From an archaeon (GTDB lineage Archaea; Methanobacteriota; Methanobacteria; Methanobacteriales; Methanobacteriaceae), in NCBI GenBank assembly GCA_024409165.1, contig JAKSUE010000046.1, positions 1 through 8,661 of the forward strand: 8,661 bases of DNA. The letters run 5' to 3'. Both the position numbers and the translations under genes were made by a program. Of the stretch, positions 4,297 to 8,661 are shown piece by piece. The notes beneath the pieces were generated by a model, which saw only the letters and a program-made list of their open reading frames with translations, had not been told where the DNA came from and searched no databases. Every line of letters begins with the position of its first letter. Position 1 is the first letter of the stretch.

Positions 4297-6123
4297 ATGC
4301 GAGTATTACTCATTCATTCTGATTACTTAAAATATGAAGTAAAAAAAGAAACTCCTGTAGCTGAAGAAATTGAAGAAGCTAAGAAGAATGGAGCTTTCGA
4401 TGAGGCTTTAGTTGTTTTCACTTCTATTGAAAAAGAAGATGAGAAAAATCCTAAAGCAGTAGTTAGAAACTTAGTAAAAGAAATTAAAAAAGTAAATGAA
4501 CAAGTTAATGCTGAAAATATTGTTATATACCCATATGCACACTTATCCTCCTCTTTAGGTGGTCCAAAACTTGCTGTTGGTATATTAAAAGATATTGAAG
4601 AAACTTTAAAAGCAGATGAATACAATGTATTTAGAGTACCATTTGGTTGGTACAAAGGATTTGAAATCTCTTGTAAAGGACACCCATTATCTGAACTTTC
4701 AAGAACCATCACTGCTGAAGAAGAGGAAGAAGAAGTAAAAGAAGAGAAAAAACCATCTAAATGGTTAATCTTCGATGATGGAGAACTTGTAGAAACTGAT
4801 AAATATTCTTATGAAAGTTCTGATTTAGAAAAACTCGTTGCTTATGAACTTGGTGTTGGTGCTTCTGATGAAGGAGAACCTCCACATGTTAAAATCATGA
4901 GAGAAAAAGAGTTATGTGATTATGAAATCGCATCTGATATTGGTAACCTTAAATGGTATCCTAAAGGAAGACTTGTAAGAGACCTTTTATCTGATTATGT
5001 TTATAATTTTGTAGTTGATTTAGGTGCAATGCCTATTGAAACTCCTATTTTCTATGATTTAGCTAATGATTCCATCCGTGAACATGCAGCTAAATTTGGT
5101 GAAAGACAATATAAAACTGCAACTAAAAAAGATTTAATGCTTAGATTTGCATGTTGTTTCGGTGCATTCAGAGTTCTTGGAGACTCTTTCTTAACCTGGA
5201 AAAACTTACCTGCAAAAGTATATGAATTATCCACTTACAGTTTCAGATTTGAAAAACGTGGAGAAGTTGTAGGTCTTAAAAGATTAAGAGCATTCACCAT
5301 GCCTGATATGCACAGTTTCTGTGCGGATATGCCTCAAGCATTAGAAGAATTCGATGCTCAAGTAGATATGTGTGTACAAACTGGTGTAGACCTTGATGTT
5401 AACTATGAAGCAATCTTCAGAGCTACCCAAGACTTCTTTGATGAACACAAAGATTGGATGTATGCAACTGCAAAAAGAATAGGTAAACCTTTACTTTTAG
5501 AAATCTTACCTGAAAGAAAACACTACTGGTCCTGTAAAATCGACTTTGCAGCTATTGATTACTTAGGAAGACCTATTGAAAACCCTACTGTACAAATAGA
5601 TGTTGAAAGTGGAAGCAGATTCAATATTGAATATATTGATGAAAACGAAGACCCACAAAACCCTATTGTATTACACTGTAGTCCAACTGGAAGTGTTGAA
5701 AGAGTTATCTGTTCCTTACTTGAAAAAACCGCTGCAACAGATGGTAACTCACCAATGTTACCTACCTGGTTAAGCCCAACCCAAGTAAGATTATTACCAA
5801 TCAAAGAAGATCACCTTGCTTATGCTAATGAATTAGCTGATAAATTAGCTGCAAACAACATCCGTGTAGACGTTGATAACAGCAATGACAGAGTAGGTAA
5901 AAAAATCAGAAATGCATCTAAAGAATGGATCCCATACATCTTAGTCATTGGTGATAACGAACTCGAATCTAACAGTTTCAGTGTCACTGTAAGAGAAACT
6001 GGTGAAAAAGTTGACATGACTGCTGAAGAACTTATCGCAGAAGTCACTGCTAAAAACGCAGGTAAACCATTCAGAAAATTACCATTACCTCGTAACGTAG
6101 CAGACAGAATCAACTTCAAATAA
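4297..6123 (+). CDS. thrS: Threonyl-tRNA synthetase, archaeal type
   Basis: The product is a 608-residue class II enzyme charging tRNA-Thr. Residues 1 to about 137 are the archaeal editing domain, related to D-aminoacyl-tRNA deacylase, ending in the conserved WYKGFEISCKGHPLSELSR region; it removes mischarged serine. An acidic linker (about 140-152) follows. The catalytic core runs about 195-480: motif 2 SFRFEKRGEVVG with R317 and E319, motif 3 GSVERVI with R469, and zinc ligands fitting C286 or C287 (RFACCFG), H339 (PDMHSF) and H460 (VLHCSP). Residues about 490-608 are the anticodon-binding domain (WLSPTQVRLLPI, then DDRVGKKIRNA-like GKKIRNASKEWIPYILVIG). The start is set by AGGTGA (4287-4292) 4 nt upstream. 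Length and order are normal for archaea. It is a single housekeeping gene, apparently monocistronic, with a strong terminator behind it. Confidence 0.97.
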   Translation: MRVLLIHSDYLKYEVKKETPVAEEIEEAKKNGAFDEALVVFTSIEKEDEKNPKAVVRNLVKEIKKVNEQVNAENIVIYPYAHLSSSLGGPKLAVGILKDIEETLKADEYNVFRVPFGWYKGFEISCKGHPLSELSRTITAEEEEEEVKEEKKPSKWLIFDDGELVETDKYSYESSDLEKLVAYELGVGASDEGEPPHVKIMREKELCDYEIASDIGNLKWYPKGRLVRDLLSDYVYNFVVDLGAMPIETPIFYDLANDSIREHAAKFGERQYKTATKKDLMLRFACCFGAFRVLGDSFLTWKNLPAKVYELSTYSFRFEKRGEVVGLKRLRAFTMPDMHSFCADMPQALEEFDAQVDMCVQTGVDLDVNYEAIFRATQDFFDEHKDWMYATAKRIGKPLLLEILPERKHYWSCKIDFAAIDYLGRPIENPTVQIDVESGSRFNIEYIDENEDPQNPIVLHCSPTGSVERVICSLLEKTAATDGNSPMLPTWLSPTQVRLLPIKEDHLAYANELADKLAANNIRVDVDNSNDRVGKKIRNASKEWIPYILVIGDNELESNSFSVTVRETGEKVDMTAEELIAEVTAKNAGKPFRKLPLPRNVADRINFK

Positions 6124-6193
6124 GATTAAAACATCTTTTAATCAACAAATTATTTAAGAATTTTTTAAATTCTTAATTTTTTCTTTTTTTATT
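6124..6193 (+). terminator. Double hairpin and T-tract terminator of thrS
   Basis: GATTAAAA/TTTTAATC (6124-6143, loop CATC) begins right after the stop codon. A second stem TTAAGAATTT/AAATTCTTAA (6154-6176, loop TTT) is followed by a long T-rich run from 6177. The combination is a convincing terminator. The following stretch to about 6328 is AT-rich spacer with nothing else I can support. Confidence 0.75.
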
Positions 6194-6328
6194 TTACTTT
6201 TTAATTTTAATAATTATTTATTGATTATTTTACTTTTTTTATTATAATTTTAGTTATTAAATTTTAAAAATTATTAAACTATATATTATATTAAAAACAA
6301 ATAATAGTATGTATAAATAATATTATTT

Positions 6329-6345
6329 ATTACACACTGTGTAAT
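6329..6345. promoter_or_regulatory. 17-bp perfect palindrome upstream of fae-hps
   Basis: ATTACACACTGTGTAAT is a perfect dyad around the C at 6337 and is unusually GC-bearing for this spacer. It lies about 36 bp upstream of the best TATA box, a position that suits an activator, or a repressor of the alternative TATA at 6347-6355. It is probably the binding site of a dimeric regulator, which is not identified. Confidence 0.55.
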
Positions 6346-6350
6346 TCTTA

Positions 6351-6417
6351 TAAATAGCTATTTAGCTAATAACTAAATTATTTATATAAAAATAAAAAAG
6401 AATAGCTAATAGCTATT
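6351..6417 (+). promoter_or_regulatory. fae-hps promoter with AATAGCTATT-type dyads
   Basis: TTTATATAAA (6381-6390) is a near-ideal archaeal TATA box; transcription would start near 6411, giving a leader of about 35 nt. Upstream, TAAATAGCTATTTA (6351-6364) is a perfect palindrome. At the predicted start site AATAGCT/AGCTATT (6401-6407, 6411-6417) form a dyad with a 3-nt centre. Two copies of the same half-site either side of the TATA box suggest a repressor operator. The same AATAGCTATT element occurs at 3523-3532. Confidence 0.5.
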
Positions 6418-6445
6418 AATTCAAATATAATTTGGAGGATATGAA

Positions 6446-7663
6446 ATGTTTATAGGTGAAGCTCTCATTGGAGACGGAGACGAATTAGCTCACATCGATT
6501 TAATAATTGGTGAAAAAGAAGGTCCTGCTGGAACTGCATTTGCTAATGGATTAACCCAATTATCTGTTGGACACACTCCATTACTTACTGTAATTAGACC
6601 TAACTTAATGACTAAACCAGCAACTTTAATTATTCCTAAAGTAACTGTAGGAGATTTAGATGATGCAAGTAAAATCTTTGGACCAGCTCAAACTGCAGTA
6701 GGTAGAGCAGTAGCTGATGCTGTTGCTGAAGGAATTATTCCTGAAGACAAAGTAGAAGACTGGGTAATTAATGTAAGTGTATTTATTAGCCCAGCAGCTG
6801 AAGATTATCGTAAAATTTATCAATACAACTATGGTGCAACTAAATTAGCTATTAAAAGAGCATTAGCAGGATACCCAAGTATGAAAAAAGTATTAGCAGA
6901 AAAAGACAGAGGAACTCACGCAATTATGGGATTCAAAGCACAAAAACTCTGGAACCCACCTTACTTACAAGTTGCTCTTGACCTTGATAACTTAGATGCT
7001 ATGGAAAGAATTATTAAATCCTTACCTAACAGAGAAAGAATCCTCCTTGAAGCAGGAACTCCTCTTGTTAAAAAATTCGGTGTTAGTGTAATTAGTAAAA
7101 TAAGAGAATTAGCACCTGATGCATTTATTATTGCTGATTTAAAAACTTTAGATGTAGGAAGAGTAGAAGTTAAAATGTCTGCTGATGAAACTGCAGATGC
7201 AGTAGCTATTTCTGGTCTTGGAACTATTGAATCCATCGAAAAAGCTATTCACGAAACCAAAAAACAAGGTATTTACTCTATCCTTGATATGATGAATGTG
7301 GATGACTTTACTGGTAAATTAAAACAAATCAGAGAAGATTTAAAACCAGATATTGTACTTCTCCACAGAAACATTGACTCCGAAAGTAAAATAGCTGAAG
7401 CTGGTGGAGATACCAGTAACATGACCGAATGGGGTAACATCAAAGAAATTAAAGAATTAACTGGATCTATGGTAGCAGTAGCTGGAGGAATCACTCCAGA
7501 AAAAGTCGAAGAAGCTACTGAAAAAGGTGCAGACATCATTATTGCTGGAAGATACATCATTGCTTCCAGAGATGTAAGAAGATCTGCTGAAGACTTCTTA
7601 GCACACTTCCCTGTTGACCCAGATAATATGAGAGTAGTCTTAGAAGAAGACGAAAACATATAA
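6446..7663 (+). CDS. fae-hps: Bifunctional formaldehyde-activating enzyme / 3-hexulose-6-phosphate synthase
   Basis: The product is a 405-residue fusion. Residues 1 to about 165 are formaldehyde-activating enzyme (Fae), which condenses formaldehyde with tetrahydromethanopterin; H16 matches the proposed Fae catalytic histidine, and NGLTQLSVGHTPLLTV and FGPAQTAVGRAVADAV are typical. Residues about 170-390 are hexulose-phosphate synthase (Hps), a TIM barrel of the OMP-decarboxylase superfamily with the catalytic D231-x-K233-x-x-D236 (ADLKTLDVG), E202 (LLEAGTPL), H307 and the phosphate-binding AGGIT and GRY segments. In methanogens lacking the oxidative pentose phosphate pathway, Hps runs in the direction of ribulose-5-phosphate for nucleotide synthesis and releases formaldehyde, which the fused Fae captures for the C1 pathway. 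The start is set by GGAGGAT (6434-6440). It has its own elaborate promoter and terminator, so it is probably monocistronic. The partner isomerase is not in the window. Confidence 0.96.
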   Translation: MFIGEALIGDGDELAHIDLIIGEKEGPAGTAFANGLTQLSVGHTPLLTVIRPNLMTKPATLIIPKVTVGDLDDASKIFGPAQTAVGRAVADAVAEGIIPEDKVEDWVINVSVFISPAAEDYRKIYQYNYGATKLAIKRALAGYPSMKKVLAEKDRGTHAIMGFKAQKLWNPPYLQVALDLDNLDAMERIIKSLPNRERILLEAGTPLVKKFGVSVISKIRELAPDAFIIADLKTLDVGRVEVKMSADETADAVAISGLGTIESIEKAIHETKKQGIYSILDMMNVDDFTGKLKQIREDLKPDIVLLHRNIDSESKIAEAGGDTSNMTEWGNIKEIKELTGSMVAVAGGITPEKVEEATEKGADIIIAGRYIIASRDVRRSAEDFLAHFPVDPDNMRVVLEEDENI

Positions 7664-7686
7664 TTAATTTAAACATTTTTAAACTT

Positions 7687-7755
7687 ATAGCTGATTAAAT
7701 CAATAATAAATTAATTATAATTTATTAATTATGATTTTAATTAGCTATTTTTTTT
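7687..7755 (+). terminator. Long hairpin terminator of fae-hps
   Basis: ATAGCTGATTAAATCA (7687-7702) pairs imperfectly with TGATTTTAATTAGCTAT (7732-7748). Inside it TAATAAATTA (7704-7713) pairs perfectly with TAATTTATTA (7718-7727) around ATTA. Eight T follow at 7748-7755. The whole forms one long stem-loop with T-tract, 24 nt after the stop codon. Confidence 0.7.
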
Positions 7756-7768
7756 AAATTTTTAAATA

Positions 7769-7780
7769 TTAATATAAAAT
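7769..7780 (+). promoter_or_regulatory. Possible promoter of the zinc-ribbon gene
   Basis: TTAATATAAAAT is TATA-like and would start transcription near 7800, about 12 nt before the ATG and only just including the ribosome site. It is weak evidence, but the terminator in front implies that a promoter must lie in this short spacer. Confidence 0.3.
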
Positions 7781-7812
7781 AAATAAAAACTATTTATCCA
7801 AAAGGTGAAAAT

Positions 7813-8133
7813 ATGGGTTTTTGTCAATCTTGTGGAAGACCAATGGGTAGAAATGACTACGGTACTAATGAAGATGGTAGTCCTAATGAATTATATTGTA
7901 AAGAATGCTTTGATAAAGGTGACTTTATAGAACCTGATATCACTGTAAACGATATTATCATTAGAGAAGCTAAAAGAATGCTTTCTAGAAATCCAAATTT
8001 AAGAGAAGAAGAAGCAACTGGAATTCTTGTAAACTTCGTTCCAAACTTACTCAGATGGAATCCAGACCCTGATGGAGACGGATACTGGGAAGACGAAGAA
8101 GAACCAGTTCAAGGATATAGAGGAGGATTATAA
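7813..8133 (+). CDS. Small zinc-ribbon protein with DxDxDG loop
   Basis: The product is 106 residues. C4-x2-C7 and C29-x2-C32 enclose the segment GRPMGRNDYGTNEDGSPNEL, the pattern of the putative zinc-ribbon family found widely in bacteria and methanogens (CQSCGMPM...GTN.DGS.N..YC..C). One zinc ion is expected. Residues about 43-80 are predicted helical (VNDIIIREAKRML). Near the C-terminus D85-x-D87-x-D89-G90 with E96 at position 12 fits a calcium-binding EF-hand-type loop, followed by an acidic run and a Gly-rich tail. The start is set by GGTGA (7804-7808). No signal peptide or membrane segment is visible. The family function is not established; a regulatory or protein-binding role is possible. 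It sits alone between terminators and is convergent with the next gene. Confidence 0.8.
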   Translation: MGFCQSCGRPMGRNDYGTNEDGSPNELYCKECFDKGDFIEPDITVNDIIIREAKRMLSRNPNLREEEATGILVNFVPNLLRWNPDPDGDGYWEDEEEPVQGYRGGL

Positions 8134-8160
8134 CCTCATCTATTATTTTTTTATAAATTT
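8123..8160 (+). terminator. Terminator of the zinc-ribbon gene
   Basis: GAGG (8123-8126) and CCTC (8134-8137) can pair across the stop codon, and seven T follow at 8146-8152 with more T-rich sequence after. The stem is short, so the T-tract carries most of the weight. Confidence 0.45.
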
Positions 8161-8244
8161 TTAAATAGTTAGTAAATATACAAACAAATATTAAAAAGAA
8201 CAAATTAACTCTAAATTAAAAAATAAATGGAAAAAATAACAAAA

Positions 8245-8268
8245 TAATAGTTCACTAGTAAACTATTA
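8245..8268. repeat. 24-bp palindrome with one mismatch, like the one at 49-70
   Basis: The core AGTTCACTAGTAAACT differs from the copy at 49-70 by one base (C for T at 8253), which is also the single mismatch of the dyad. It lies between two convergent genes, where no promoter is expected, and is followed by an A-run on the plus strand. This setting suggests a bidirectional terminator or a dispersed repeat more than an operator. Confidence 0.6.
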
Positions 8269-8292
8269 AATTAAAAAAAATAAATAAAAAAC

Positions 8293-8661
8293 TTATTTTA
8301 AATTCAAAATAAATTTCCTATATTTATTAGCTAAATTCTTATGATACATAGCAGTAACTTTAACATTAAATAACTCTTCTTGTACAAGTTCTAATTTTTT
8401 AGATAATCTGATAAAGTCCTCTTGTAACTTGACATAATCAGCATTATCAATATTATTAGTTTCAGAAGCAATTGAATCATCATATAAATTATTTAAATCA
8501 TCTTTTAAATTAGAAATAACTAAATCTTTAGATTCTAATTCTTCCTTATAACAAACAATTTTACCATTTAAATCATCAATAAGCTCATCTTTAGAATCTA
8601 ATTGAGATTGTAATTCAGATAAATCTTCACCAGAATCAAGATCCTCAATTTGAGATTTAAA
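8293..8661 (-). CDS. Coiled-coil protein, C-terminal part only
   Basis: A minus-strand frame of 122 codons without stops enters from beyond the right edge and ends at TAA (8293-8295); its start lies outside the window. The residues are strongly acidic and helical with heptad-like Leu/Ile spacing (for example SELQSQLDSKDELIDDL and SKKLELVQEEL), so about 110 residues should form a coiled coil. The tail is basic (HKNLANKYRKFILNLK). There is no recognisable enzyme motif or membrane segment. Codon choice (many GAT, TTA, AAA) looks like a real gene of this genome. Such tails occur in structural-maintenance-like, filament and surface-associated proteins; I do not assign a function. That it is a gene is likely because of length, phase and amphipathic pattern. 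Confidence 0.75.
   Translation of the reverse strand, partial: FKSQIEDLDSGEDLSELQSQLDSKDELIDDLNGKIVCYKEELESKDLVISNLKDDLNNLYDDSIASETNNIDNADYVKLQEDFIRLSKKLELVQEELFNVKVTAMYHKNLANKYRKFILNLK

Noticed and set aside
4323..4712. Minus-strand open frame opposite thrS (and others at 5052-5234, 5559-5804, 5820-6119)
   Set aside because: All are antisense shadows of thrS with Ser/Leu-rich low-information sequence.
6961..7659. Minus-strand open frames opposite fae-hps
   Set aside because: Antisense shadows of a well-conserved enzyme gene.

Overview
The window looks like chromosomal DNA of a low-GC methanogenic archaeon of the Methanobacteriales, most like Methanobrevibacter or Methanosphaera. The reasons are an archaeal threonyl-tRNA synthetase with an archaeal N-terminal editing domain, a fused formaldehyde-activating enzyme/hexulose-6-phosphate synthase, a short archaeal-type hybrid cluster protein, a TrmB-type regulator, Shine-Dalgarno sites of the GGTGAT/GGAGG type, and TATA-box promoters instead of -35/-10 elements. 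Genus is inferred; no marker gene fixes it.

Left part (1-3101): on the minus strand, a small cupin and the hybrid cluster protein gene hcp (same direction, 175 bp apart). Divergent from hcp is a TrmB-family transcription regulator. The 291-bp spacer between them carries several repeats that look like operators. This resembles a stress (NO/hydroxylamine or redox) response locus with its own regulator, though the regulatory link is inferred.

Middle (3102-4296): the most unusual part. On the minus strand lies a barnase-family ribonuclease with an N-terminal membrane/signal segment and every barnase catalytic residue. Just downstream on the same strand is a second, easily missed reading frame (3132-3380) that clearly resembles barstar, the barnase inhibitor, including the helix-2 motif that plugs the barnase active site. 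The barstar frame has no ATG, GTG or TTG start in any position that would work, so it is either 5'-damaged, uses an unusual start, or carries a sequence error near a run of ten T. A linked barnase/barstar pair in a methanogen suggests an exported toxin with self-protection acquired from bacteria.

Right part (4297-8661): core genes on the plus strand, each apparently with its own promoter: thrS, then fae-hps (formaldehyde capture and ribulose-phosphate supply), then a small zinc-ribbon protein. The spacers hold hairpin/T-tract terminators and clear palindromes, including a 17-bp perfect palindrome upstream of fae-hps. At the right edge is the 3' part of a minus-strand coiled-coil protein that runs out of the window. 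Two near-identical TAGTTTACTAGTAAACTA palindromes lie near the two ends of the window (about 50 and 8256), in gene 3' regions.
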